Below, piece by piece: positions 1 to 6,538 of a stretch of DNA of 19,986 nt. The translations under genes and the position numbers were made by a program. Every line of letters begins with the position of its first letter. The stretch's first letter is position 1. The DNA is from JAUHWS01 sp964571805 (GTDB taxonomy: Bacteria > Patescibacteriota > Gracilibacteria > UM-FILTER-43-11): NCBI GenBank assembly GCA_964571805.1, contig CAZNDI010000009.1, forward strand, positions 1 through 19,986, given 5' to 3'. The notes beneath the pieces were generated by a model. That model was not told the DNA's origin. It saw nothing but the letters and a program-made list of their open reading frames with translations, and did no database searches.

Positions 1-48
1 CAGAAGTATTTTTGAAATAAATGAAAAACTTGTTAGGATAGGGTTAAA

Positions 49-77
49 TTGTTAAACTTTAAACAAATTTTAATAAT
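49..77 (+). promoter_or_regulatory. putative sigma70-type promoter of the small secreted protein gene
   Basis: A TTGTTA element (49-54) and an AATAAT element (72-77) are separated by 17 nt, matching consensus at 4 of 6 and 5 of 6 positions. A start point about 7 nt after the -10 would leave a leader of only about 10 nt before the ATG at 94. No Shine-Dalgarno sequence lies in that leader. The surrounding DNA is very AT-rich, so chance matches are likely. Confidence 0.4.
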
Positions 78-93
78 TTAACCTATATTTGGT

Positions 94-402
94 ATGAAAA
101 AACTTTCAATTTTAGCATCCATGATGCTAACGGCAGTCATTCTATTTTTTCCTATGGAAAATACCTCTGCAGCTTCAACCAGCTCTAGCACAGATGCCCA
201 AACTGCATTAAAAATACTTTTGGGTAAAAGTAATTCAAGCAAAAGAGCTGATGAAATAATATGTGATGCCGCAAAGACTGGCTACATGGTTTGTGTTTGC
301 TTTGGTACTTGTAAAGGTTTTAGTGATGCTTGTGAAGCGCTCGAGGGTGAAACTCTTCTTCCAGATGTCTGTGCTATTCCTATACCTCCAAGAACTACAT
401 AA
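94..402 (+). CDS. small secreted cysteine-rich protein, unrecognised
   Basis: This 102-aa protein has a clear export signal: a KK N-region, a hydrophobic stretch at about residues 5-20, and an Ala/Ser-rich stretch around 25-30 that could be a signal peptidase I site (SAAS near 25-28). The mature part of about 75 residues carries six cysteines (57, 67, 69, 73, 80, 93), an even number that would allow three disulfides. Four of them cluster as C-x-C-x3-C-x6-C. The C-terminus is proline-rich. I do not recognise the family. It is monocistronic, with a promoter-like sequence upstream and a strong hairpin terminator 18 nt after the stop, and it converges on the next gene. The coding call rests on the signal peptide, the cysteine spacing and the flanking signals. 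Confidence 0.7.
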   Translation: MKKLSILASMMLTAVILFFPMENTSAASTSSSTDAQTALKILLGKSNSSKRADEIICDAAKTGYMVCVCFGTCKGFSDACEALEGETLLPDVCAIPIPPRTT

Positions 403-419
403 CTAATTATTCTTGATTT

Positions 420-455
420 AAAAAATCCTAACCAAACCAAAAGTTGGGATTTTTT
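420..455. terminator. bidirectional rho-independent terminator
   Basis: A 13-bp stem pairs 420-432 (AAAAAATCCTAAC) with 443-455 (GTTGGGATTTTTT), with one G-U wobble and a 10-nt loop. The A-run and T-run at the two feet let it work in both directions. It sits between the convergent secreted-protein gene and the minus-strand 313-aa gene, so it could end both transcripts. Confidence 0.75.
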
Positions 456-539
456 AAATGTGAATAATGAAAAAACCAACCCCCCTGAAATGAAAGTGGT
501 CAAATTAAGACTAGAATTTAGGTCTGATAATGAATTTTA

Positions 540-1481
540 TTAATATTTAGAAGCTTCATACGCTTCCACAGCATTCTTGATAGGTGGTCTTTTTAGTGCA
601 TCGTATATAGACAAACACCTGAGAAGGGCGTCTCTTCGTTCACGCAGTACTTCTTCTCTAGCCAATTGGGCTTCACGTTTTATAGTCCATTGAGCTAAAT
701 GCAAAGCTAAATCATTTAAATACTCTTGTAACTTTTCTTGCGGGACTTCTGCAGGTGCATAACGTTCATTTACACTAACTTGATCCCAATTTATTCGATC
801 TCCCACTTCCTGTTTGGGAAAAATGAATACTTTTTTTGCCACGACATAACTCGATCCATAAGTTAACAGATCAATAATTATTTGATTTGCATCTTCTCTA
901 TATTCAAGGCTTTGGGAATCACTTAAAGGAAGGGGACGAATTGTTTTTATAGTTGGGACCGCTCGCTCATTACGCACATAGGATCCAGTTTTTTCAAGTA
1001 AAGTGGCATTTAAGGCACCTCCTCTTAACGAGCGCCCAAAATTATTCATCAATTCTGTAGTTAAGGTAGGCAGGTCAGTAAGAATTTCAGCAACAAAGGA
1101 AATTTCACGATAATAATCGTTTAAAAGCTTATGGACCTCAGCAAGAACATTTTGAATGGCCTGAGCAGTGGCTTCGGGATCACTTGCCCCTTCAGCCGTC
1201 AAGTCATTGAGAGAGTAGTAGCGTAAGGAAGGTTCCATTTCATCATACACAGCACTAACCGCTTTAATTTCAAAGCCTCCTTCGGCTTCGCAAGGCTTGA
1301 TTCTTAAACGAACTTGATGGGCACCCAAAGGAATATTATGTTCGAATGGGCCTTTTTTCCCTGAAAATAATTCTAAAATTGCAGTTCTGGCTTTGGGGTC
1401 AAACGACTGAATTTCAAATGAAGGAAGTCTTAATCCTGATATCATTTTTATAAAATTAATAGGTACAATGGACACATGCAT
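540..1481 (-). CDS. hypothetical protein, 313 aa, unrecognised
   Basis: I do not recognise this 313-aa protein. It has no signal peptide and no membrane segment, so it is probably cytoplasmic. The N-terminal half (about 20-130) looks mixed alpha/beta, with a Lys/Arg-containing strand near 55-63. The C-terminal part (about 247-295) is strongly helical and charged, rich in Glu, Arg, Leu and Ala, possibly a coiled coil. The ATG at 1481 is chosen because AGGA (1487-1490) lies 5 nt upstream. The next Met is residue 13. A TTGACG-N17-TAGATT promoter ends 9 nt before the ATG and would instead give a leaderless mRNA. The gene diverges from prs across a 78-nt interval and converges on the secreted-protein gene. 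The length and normal composition make it a real gene. Confidence 0.75.
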   Translation of the reverse strand: MHVSIVPINFIKMISGLRLPSFEIQSFDPKARTAILELFSGKKGPFEHNIPLGAHQVRLRIKPCEAEGGFEIKAVSAVYDEMEPSLRYYSLNDLTAEGASDPEATAQAIQNVLAEVHKLLNDYYREISFVAEILTDLPTLTTELMNNFGRSLRGGALNATLLEKTGSYVRNERAVPTIKTIRPLPLSDSQSLEYREDANQIIIDLLTYGSSYVVAKKVFIFPKQEVGDRINWDQVSVNERYAPAEVPQEKLQEYLNDLALHLAQWTIKREAQLAREEVLRERRDALLRCLSIYDALKRPPIKNAVEAYEASKY

Positions 1482-1490
1482 AAGGTTCCT

Positions 1491-1519
1491 AATCTAGTTC
1501 AAAACTGGCTTTCCGTCAA
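1491..1519 (-). promoter_or_regulatory. putative promoter of the 313-aa hypothetical gene
   Basis: Reading the minus strand, TTGACG (1519-1514) and TAGATT (1496-1491) are 17 nt apart, matching consensus at 5 of 6 and 4 of 6 positions. Transcription would begin within a few nucleotides of the ATG at 1481, which would remove the AGGA element from the mRNA. Confidence 0.45.
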
Positions 1520-1559
1520 GAAAAATAATTGATAAAATTAAGACAATAACTCCCCCACT

Positions 1560-2507
1560 ATGTCTCTCAGCAACTACGCCATCTTCAGTGGCTCATCTCA
1601 CCCAGAATTAGCCGAATCGATCGCCACAGCAGCTCAAAAACCCCTAGGTAAAATTCAGCTCACTCGATTTTCTTGCGGAGAAAAATACGTCTCTCTCGAA
1701 GAAACCGTGCGAGGCAAAGAAGTTTTTATAGTTCAAACCTGCCGCGATCAATTGGTGAATGAAGACCTGATGGAACTTTTTTTGATGATCAACACCGTCA
1801 AACAATCCTTTGGAACAAAAGTACACGTCATCATCCCCCACCTCGGCTATGCCCGCCAGGATAAAGTGCATGCCCCCCGAGAGCCCATCAGTGCCAAACT
1901 CATGGCCGATTTAATCGTAAAAAGTGGTGCCGACCACGTCATCACCTTTCAGCTTCACGCCGACCAAACCCAAGGCTTCTTTGATGTTCCCCTAGACAAC
2001 ATCATGGTTCATAAATTGTTTGCCGAACATTTCAAAAAAAAGGAATTGAAAAATCTCACCGTCGTTTCACCCGATGCCGGGGGAGCTAAAAATGCTAAAA
2101 AGTTCGCCGACTATTTGGGAGCCAATCTTGCCATCCTCCACAAAAGCCGCCCCGCTCACAATCAAGCTGTCACCACTCATGTCGTGGGAGATGTGGAGAA
2201 TCAAACCTGCATCATTTACGACGACATGATCGACACCGCAGGAAGTGTGATGGCTGCCCAGGAAGCCCTGCTCAAAGGAGGCGCCAACCAAGATATTTAT
2301 TTAGCAGCAACCCACGCGATTTTTTCTGGCCCGGCACAAGAAAGATTGTCTCAAGCCAAATTCAAAGAAGTCGTGGTCACCAATTCCCTCCCCATCACCA
2401 AAGATAAAGAGTTTGAAGGCCTCGTCCAAATCAACCTCGGCCCTCTCATCGGCTCCGTCATTCAAAGCATCGCGGAGGATAAGTCGGTGAGCTCGTTGTT
2501 TTACTGA
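1560..2507 (+). CDS. prs: ribose-phosphate pyrophosphokinase (PRPP synthetase)
   Basis: This enzyme transfers pyrophosphate from ATP to ribose 5-phosphate, giving PRPP for nucleotide, His and Trp synthesis. At 315 aa it has the usual length for class I bacterial enzymes. Visible landmarks are PHLGYARQDK (93-102), QTQGFFDVPLDNI (136-148), VSPDAGG (169-175), the flexible catalytic loop with Lys195 and Arg197, and the PRPP-binding loop IIYDDMIDTAGS (218-229). ATG 1560 is preceded by a C-rich, A-rich leader with no Shine-Dalgarno sequence. A TAAAAT at 1533-1538 may be its -10 box. It diverges from the 313-aa gene and precedes hicBA by 59 nt. Its synonymous codons favour C (GCC, CTC, ATC), unlike the AT-rich hicBA pair that follows. 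The assignment is secure. Confidence 0.97.
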   Translation: MSLSNYAIFSGSSHPELAESIATAAQKPLGKIQLTRFSCGEKYVSLEETVRGKEVFIVQTCRDQLVNEDLMELFLMINTVKQSFGTKVHVIIPHLGYARQDKVHAPREPISAKLMADLIVKSGADHVITFQLHADQTQGFFDVPLDNIMVHKLFAEHFKKKELKNLTVVSPDAGGAKNAKKFADYLGANLAILHKSRPAHNQAVTTHVVGDVENQTCIIYDDMIDTAGSVMAAQEALLKGGANQDIYLAATHAIFSGPAQERLSQAKFKEVVVTNSLPITKDKEFEGLVQINLGPLIGSVIQSIAEDKSVSSLFY

Positions 2508-2514
2508 GCCATGC

Positions 2515-2543
2515 TTCATTGATTTTAATTTATCTGCTATAAT
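2515..2543 (+). promoter_or_regulatory. extended -10 promoter of hicBA
   Basis: A perfect TATAAT (2538-2543) is preceded by TG at 2535-2536, an extended -10, and by a weak TTCATT (2515-2520) 17 nt upstream. Transcription from about 2550 would leave a leader of about 16 nt before the hicB ATG. The pair therefore appears to have its own promoter, separate from prs. Confidence 0.6.
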
Positions 2544-2566
2544 TTATCTCTAATCAGAATAATATT

Positions 2567-2815
2567 ATGATCACCGAATTCATATCAGCAGCCATAAAAC
2601 TAGCTAAAATAGAGAAAATCAAAGACGAATTTCCCTACTATGCTGAAATTCCTGGCTTTCAAGGAGTATGGGCTCAAGGCAAAACAATGTTTGAGTGCAA
2701 AAAAAATTTGCAAGAAGTGCTAGAAGAATGGCTTATTCTTAAAATAAGAAAGGGGACATTTATTCCTACCACAGAAAAATATGATCTGAATAAATTAATA
2801 GCATCTGTTAGATGA
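2567..2815 (+). CDS. hicB: HicB-like antitoxin
   Basis: This 82-aa protein matches the HicB partial RNase H-like fold. A YYAEIPGFQGVWAQGKT segment (24-40) corresponds to the family's Y-x-A-x-(V/I)-P-(G/D)-(F/C)-x-G motif. It is followed by an amphipathic helix with the typical N-L-x-E-x-L-E-E-W pattern (47-55). In this family the antitoxin binds and blocks the HicA nuclease. The C-terminus (about 60-82) is short, and I see no helix-turn-helix or ribbon-helix-helix, so autoregulatory DNA binding is not evident. The stop codon overlaps the hicA start (ATGA, 2812-2815), implying translational coupling. The antitoxin-first order is a common variant of the system. Codon usage is more AT-rich than in prs or gapA, consistent with mobile acquisition. 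Confidence 0.85.
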   Translation: MITEFISAAIKLAKIEKIKDEFPYYAEIPGFQGVWAQGKTMFECKKNLQEVLEEWLILKIRKGTFIPTTEKYDLNKLIASVR

Positions 2816-3039
2816 GTGGATTGAAACCTATTTCATTGAAAGCCTTGATAAAAGAATTGAGATCTTTTGGATTTGAAGGTCCTTTTTCAGGAGGAAAGCA
2901 TCTCTTTATGAGTAAGGGTAGTTTAGATATAACCATTCCTAACCCTCATAGAACGGACATCAGCGTGGATTTATTGAGTAGAATTTTAAAGCAAGCCGCC
3001 ATTGGTCGAGAAGAATGGCTAAATAGCAATAAAATTTGA
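2812..3039 (+). CDS. hicA: HicA-like mRNA interferase toxin
   Basis: This 75-aa protein has the HicA/YcfA double-stranded RNA-binding fold. The pattern is K-x-L-x-x-x-G-F (about 14-21), then GPFSGGKHLFM (23-33), carrying the conserved catalytic histidine at His30, then TIPNPHRTDIS (41-51) and a terminal helix SVDLLSRILKQAAI (51-64). HicA toxins cleave mRNA and tmRNA and are neutralised by HicB. Length is typical (60-80 aa) and the catalytic His is kept, so the toxin looks intact. The ATG lies inside the hicB stop. Its stop is about 55 nt before the gapA ATG, and the gapA -35 element overlaps its last codons. The target and inducing condition cannot be read from the sequence. Confidence 0.87.
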   Translation: MSGLKPISLKALIKELRSFGFEGPFSGGKHLFMSKGSLDITIPNPHRTDISVDLLSRILKQAAIGREEWLNSNKI

Positions 3040-3064
3040 TCCCAAGACCAAAAAAGAGTATAAT
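3036..3064 (+). promoter_or_regulatory. promoter of gapA
   Basis: TTGATC (3036-3041) and a perfect TATAAT (3059-3064) are separated by 17 nt. This is the best sigma70-like promoter seen in the window. The -35 element lies across the hicA stop codon. The leader would be about 23 nt and holds GGAAAG too far from the ATG to act as a ribosome binding site. Confidence 0.7.
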
Positions 3065-3094
3065 TGAAGGAAAGAAACTAACAAAAAACCCCCT

Positions 3095-4099
3095 ATGAAA
3101 ATTGCCATCAATGGCTTCGGCCGCATTGGACGTCAGATCCTTCATCGCATCATGAAGTCTGAGAATCATTTAGAAGTGGTTGCAGTCAATGATTTGACCG
3201 ACCCTGCCACCCTAGCCCACCTTTTTCAGTTCGATTCGACTTATGGCCGCTATCCCGGCACCGTAGAAGTCAAGGGAGGTGAGATGATTGTGGACGGAAA
3301 AACCATTAAAATTTTATCCGAGCGAGATCCAGAAAAATTGCCATGGAAAGATTTGGGAGTGGAATTGGTTTTGGAATGCACCGGATTTTTTGAAAAAGTT
3401 GAAGATTTGGAAAAGCACATCAAAGCAGGTGCCAGAAAAGTCATCCTCTCTGCCCCCACCAAAGGAGATAGGCTCGCGGATGCCAATATTTGTATGGGCG
3501 TGAATGAAGAGATTTATGATGCAGAAAAACACAATATCCTTTCCAACGCGAGTTGTACGACCAATTGCTTGGCACCCATCGCCAAAGTGTTGCAAGATTC
3601 ATTCGGGATTAAAAATGGCATCATGACCACCATTCATGCCGTCACCAACGATCAACGGATTTTAGATCTCCCTCATGCGGATTTACGCCGAGCTCGCAGT
3701 TCCATACAAAGCATGATTCCCACCTCGACAGGGGCAGCTAAAGCCGTGGGATTAGTTCTTCCTCAACTTCAAGGAAAACTCACGGGTCTTTCTGTCCGAG
3801 TTCCATTGCCTACTGTATCATTAGTGGATTTGACAGTTAATTTGGAAAAAGACGTGACCGCCGAAGAAGTGAATGCAGCATTTGAAGCTAGATCCAAAGA
3901 AATTCCCACTATTCTACAAGTCGAAAAACGCCCCTTGGTCTCCAAAGATTTTCAAATGGATTCCCACTCTTCCACCGTGGATGCCTCCAACACCATGGTG
4001 ATTGGGGGAAACATGGTCAAAGTCCTCGCCTGGTATGACAATGAATGGGGTTATAGCTGTAGAATGGTCGATTTGGCGAATTATATTGCTACTCGTTAG
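3095..4099 (+). CDS. gapA: type I glyceraldehyde-3-phosphate dehydrogenase, NAD-dependent
   Basis: This enzyme catalyses phosphorylating oxidation of glyceraldehyde 3-phosphate to 1,3-bisphosphoglycerate in glycolysis. Length (334 aa) is standard. The N-terminal Rossmann fold shows INGFGRIGR (5-13). Asp33 in VNDL favours NAD over NADP. The active site is SNASCTTNC (150-158) with catalytic Cys154, and His181 in TIHAVTNDQ is the general base. Arg236 lies in the VRVPLPTVSLVDL segment, where most homologues read VRVPTPNVS, a mild variation. WYDNEWGYS (313-321) is the usual C-terminal signature. It has its own promoter and no Shine-Dalgarno sequence. A long imperfect palindrome lies immediately downstream. 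It probably serves the central trunk of a reduced glycolysis, which is an inference. Confidence 0.98.
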   Translation: MKIAINGFGRIGRQILHRIMKSENHLEVVAVNDLTDPATLAHLFQFDSTYGRYPGTVEVKGGEMIVDGKTIKILSERDPEKLPWKDLGVELVLECTGFFEKVEDLEKHIKAGARKVILSAPTKGDRLADANICMGVNEEIYDAEKHNILSNASCTTNCLAPIAKVLQDSFGIKNGIMTTIHAVTNDQRILDLPHADLRRARSSIQSMIPTSTGAAKAVGLVLPQLQGKLTGLSVRVPLPTVSLVDLTVNLEKDVTAEEVNAAFEARSKEIPTILQVEKRPLVSKDFQMDSHSSTVDASNTMVIGGNMVKVLAWYDNEWGYSCRMVDLANYIATR

Positions 4100-4108
4100 A
4101 AACGCATA

Positions 4109-4168
4109 GTGGGCCGAATAGTAGGCCGAATTGTTGAAATCCACCATGCGGTCCACTATCCGGCCCAC
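4109..4168. repeat. 20-bp imperfect palindrome with internal tandem repeat between gapA and the MBL nuclease gene
   Basis: Arms 4109-4128 and 4149-4168 pair at 17 of 20 Watson-Crick positions plus one G-U, around a 20-nt loop. The left arm and loop also contain two near-copies of a 12-mer (GGGCCGAATAGT, then AGGCCGAATTGT). The element is GC-rich in an AT-rich gap and lacks a T-run on either side. It may be a gapA mRNA 3'-end stabiliser or weak terminator, or one copy of a dispersed repeat family. Only one copy is visible here. Confidence 0.6.
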
Positions 4169-4195
4169 AATCGAAATAATTAATATAAAACAAAA

Positions 4196-5590
4196 ATGAA
4201 ACTCACCAGCTACGGCGCAGCCTTAGAAGTCACCGGTTCTCAACATTTATTGGAAGTGAATGGGAAACGGATTTTGATGGATTGTGGCCTTTTTCAGGGC
4301 CATCGACAGATTGCCTTTGAAAAAAATCAGAATTTTGCTTACGATCCTTCTTCAATCGATGCGGTGCTGGTCTCGCACGCTCATGTGGACCACATTGGAA
4401 ATTTGCCTCACTTGGTTAAAAAAGGATTTAAAGGCGTGATTTATTGCACCGAAGCCACCAAAAAACTTGCTCACCTGATGCTCTTGGACAGTGCCTATAT
4501 TCAGGAACAAGACACCAAATATTTTGAAAAAAGTCACTCCAACTCAGCCCTAGAAATTGAACCGATTTACGATGAAAAAGATGTGGAGTTTTGTATGGAA
4601 TTTTTTAAAGAATTGCCTTACGACAAAAACTTTCAGCTTTTTGAGGGCGTTGAAGTCACGTTTTTTGAAGCCGGCCACGTGTTGGGTTCTAGCATGATTG
4701 CCTTGGATATTGTCGATCAGGAGGATGGAAAAGCGAAAAGATTGATTTACACGGGAGACTTGGGGCGGGCCAATTTGCCCATTATCAACGACCCTCACCG
4801 CTTTGACCAGGCCGACTATTTGATTTGCGAGAGTACCTATGGTGATCGAAACCATGCGCCGATTGAAGAGGGAATCCCCGAACTGGCGCGCGTGATCAAC
4901 AGAACGGTAAAACGAGGAGGAAAAGTGATCATCCCCAGTTTTGCCTTCGAACGGACGCAGGAACTGATTTATTCTCTCCATCTTTTATTGGACCGGAAAG
5001 AAATTCCTGCCAACTTGCCAATTTTCATCGACAGCCCTTTGGCCACAAGAATCACCGAAGTCTTTAAAGAGCAGATTGAACTTTATGACAAGAGTCTGCG
5101 AGAAAGTTTTAGCCTGGGTCATAATCCTTTTGATCCAAGCCAATTGAAACACACCAGTTCGGTGGAGGATTCTAAAAATCTTAATTTTTTCATTGGCCCT
5201 TGTGTGATCATTTCTAGCAGTGGAATGTGTGAAGCCGGGCGAATTCGACATCATCTTAAAAATAATATTGAAGACCCTAAAAATACGATTGTAGTGGTGG
5301 GTTACATGGCAGAATTCACGCTGGGTCGTAAGATTGTGGAAGGAGATGAATTCATCAAAATTTTTGACGAAACGTTTAAGGTGAATGCCGACGTGGTGGT
5401 TCTAGAATCCTTCAGTGCCCATGCCGACAAAGATGACCTGGACCGTTTTGTGAAAAGCATTAAAGGTCTCAAAAAAGTCCTCCTGGTACACGGCGAACCC
5501 AATCAGTCCGAAGCCTTTGCCGAACGCATCAAAACGTTCTCAAAAGCCGAACCACATGTGATGGAGCCAGGAAAAACGATTGAATTGTAA
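4196..5590 (+). CDS. MBL-fold/beta-CASP RNA nuclease, CPSF/YsdC-like
   Basis: This 464-aa protein is a zinc-dependent metallo-beta-lactamase/beta-CASP ribonuclease of the CPSF73/TTHA0252 type, expected to process or degrade RNA in the cytoplasm. Metal ligands are visible in order: HAHVDH (61-66, motif 2), His161 (EAGHVLG), Asp188 (YTGDLGR), and His432 (VHGE, motif C). The beta-CASP insertion spans about 205-395. It includes ESTYGDR (212-218, motif A) and the SSSGMCEAGRIRHHL segment (340-354). FSAHAD (406-411) gives motif B His409. No KH domain is present. A TATAAA at 4184-4189 ends only 6 nt before the ATG, suggesting a leaderless message, and there is no Shine-Dalgarno sequence. It differs clearly from the RNase J at 8119, so the organism has two beta-CASP enzymes. 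Exo- versus endonuclease mode is not decidable here. Confidence 0.93.
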   Translation: MKLTSYGAALEVTGSQHLLEVNGKRILMDCGLFQGHRQIAFEKNQNFAYDPSSIDAVLVSHAHVDHIGNLPHLVKKGFKGVIYCTEATKKLAHLMLLDSAYIQEQDTKYFEKSHSNSALEIEPIYDEKDVEFCMEFFKELPYDKNFQLFEGVEVTFFEAGHVLGSSMIALDIVDQEDGKAKRLIYTGDLGRANLPIINDPHRFDQADYLICESTYGDRNHAPIEEGIPELARVINRTVKRGGKVIIPSFAFERTQELIYSLHLLLDRKEIPANLPIFIDSPLATRITEVFKEQIELYDKSLRESFSLGHNPFDPSQLKHTSSVEDSKNLNFFIGPCVIISSSGMCEAGRIRHHLKNNIEDPKNTIVVVGYMAEFTLGRKIVEGDEFIKIFDETFKVNADVVVLESFSAHADKDDLDRFVKSIKGLKKVLLVHGEPNQSEAFAERIKTFSKAEPHVMEPGKTIEL

Positions 5591-5604
5591 ATAATAATTT
5601 GAAA

Positions 5605-5638
5605 GCCTACCTCCGCACCGATGGTGCAAGAGGTAGGC
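5605..5638. terminator. nested GC-rich hairpin terminator between convergent genes
   Basis: A perfect 9-bp outer stem (GCCTACCTC 5605-5613 with GAGGTAGGC 5630-5638) encloses a perfect 5-bp inner stem (GCACC with GGTGC) and a GAT loop. On the minus strand it is followed by TTTCAAATTATTATTT, so it most likely ends the DUF2306-like gene. It may also block read-through from the MBL nuclease gene, which stops 15 nt before it. Confidence 0.65.
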
Positions 5639-5658
5639 CGGAGAGAGGTGATAGAGGC

Positions 5659-6417
5659 TCATGTCTTAGCTTCCCGGCGACGGTGAATCAGCCATTCGCA
5701 GTAGGCCACATTGAGCCCCCAACCGGCCCAGAAGGCCAGACCGATGCCCGTTTTTTCCGGCACGCCACAGAGGGTCAGTACCGGCAAAATCGCCCGGATC
5801 GTGAGGTTAGCGGCAAGGAGGGCGAAGCTCCTCATCATGTCGAACCGATGCCGTTCGAACTGTCCATGACACGCAAACCACACCCCTCTGAGGGTGAAGA
5901 AAGGTAACAGAGTAAGTCCGAAGACTACCGTCGCCACCCCCTCGGTGTAGCCTCCGAAAATGTGCGGGAGCAAGTACCATCCGCTGCCCACCAACATCAT
6001 GACCAAGGCAACATAAAGGTAGCCGAGGTACTTGTGGAGGGTTAGATTCGAAAGCCAGAGCCGAACGAATTCGAAGGGAAGTAAATACCACCCCGAACCG
6101 GTCATGACCACCAAGGCGACATAAAGGTAGCCGAGGTAATTGTTGCCAGTTGGACTTTTCCGTCGAAGACTCGAGCACCAGAGTTGAATAAGCCCAATGA
6201 CGAGCCCAAAACTCCCACTGAAGATGTGGAAGGTGAGGGCCTTGGGCATTCGCGCCAGGACTGGAAGATGGTCCCGAGTGAACTCCGGAACGGCCAGGGC
6301 TGAAGCCCATTTGGCGGCCTCCCAGTGGAAGACCTGGCCCCAGGCCAAGAACATGAAGACTGCCATGAGAAGGCAACCCAAACCCAGGACAACCTTATCA
6401 ACATTGAGCTTTGCCAC
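5659..6417 (-). CDS. DUF2306-like integral membrane protein with an internal duplication
   Basis: This 252-aa polytopic membrane protein has about seven hydrophobic segments. The layout fits the DUF2306 family of uncharacterised membrane proteins: HIFSGSFGLVIGLIQ (64-78), an LRR-type basic loop, HKYLGYLYV (128-136), GSGWYLLP, a GG pair (155-156), and HGQFERHRFDMMRS (184-197). Residues 94-114 and 130-151 are near-identical copies of YLGYLYVALV-x-M-x-GSGWYLLP, so one helix unit of about 36 residues is duplicated. The extra copy has NN where the family-like HK stands in the second. The start is GTG 6417, chosen because AGAGGTGA (6421-6428) lies 3 nt upstream, the strongest ribosome binding site in the window. 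GC content is about 55% in a sampled line, well above its neighbours, which suggests horizontal acquisition. Function unknown. Confidence 0.8.
   Translation of the reverse strand: MAKLNVDKVVLGLGCLLMAVFMFLAWGQVFHWEAAKWASALAVPEFTRDHLPVLARMPKALTFHIFSGSFGLVIGLIQLWCSSLRRKSPTGNNYLGYLYVALVVMTGSGWYLLPFEFVRLWLSNLTLHKYLGYLYVALVMMLVGSGWYLLPHIFGGYTEGVATVVFGLTLLPFFTLRGVWFACHGQFERHRFDMMRSFALLAANLTIRAILPVLTLCGVPEKTGIGLAFWAGWGLNVAYCEWLIHRRREAKT
6007..6138 (-). repeat. intragenic direct repeat, 108-bp offset, in the DUF2306-like gene
   Basis: The 24-mers at 6007-6030 and 6115-6138 differ at one base and lie exactly 108 bp (36 codons) apart, in frame. Similarity continues more weakly beyond the 24-mers, into the GSGWYLLP codons. 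This is the DNA trace of the protein duplication. Confidence 0.85.
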
Positions 6418-6538
6418 GCTTCACCTCTATCTCTACGATTTGAGCTTCACAAGTCTGCCACTAGAATTAGGGCGCGAATCGCTCTGCACACAAAAAAACC
6501 TTAACATATTTTTTATTTTCTGTCTAATTCATCAACTT

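Noticed and set aside
282..503. 73-aa minus frame over the secreted-protein gene
   Set aside because: It runs across the terminator hairpin and the end of the opposite gene, which has a clear signal peptide.
5599..5907. 102-aa plus-strand frame over the DUF2306-like gene
   Set aside because: It is a composition shadow of a GC-rich membrane gene on the other strand and overlaps the terminator hairpin.
5807..6376. 189-aa alternative minus frame inside the DUF2306-like gene
   Set aside because: It is His/Gly/Ser/Pro-rich with no motif, while the other frame gives membrane helices and a family match plus a strong ribosome binding site.
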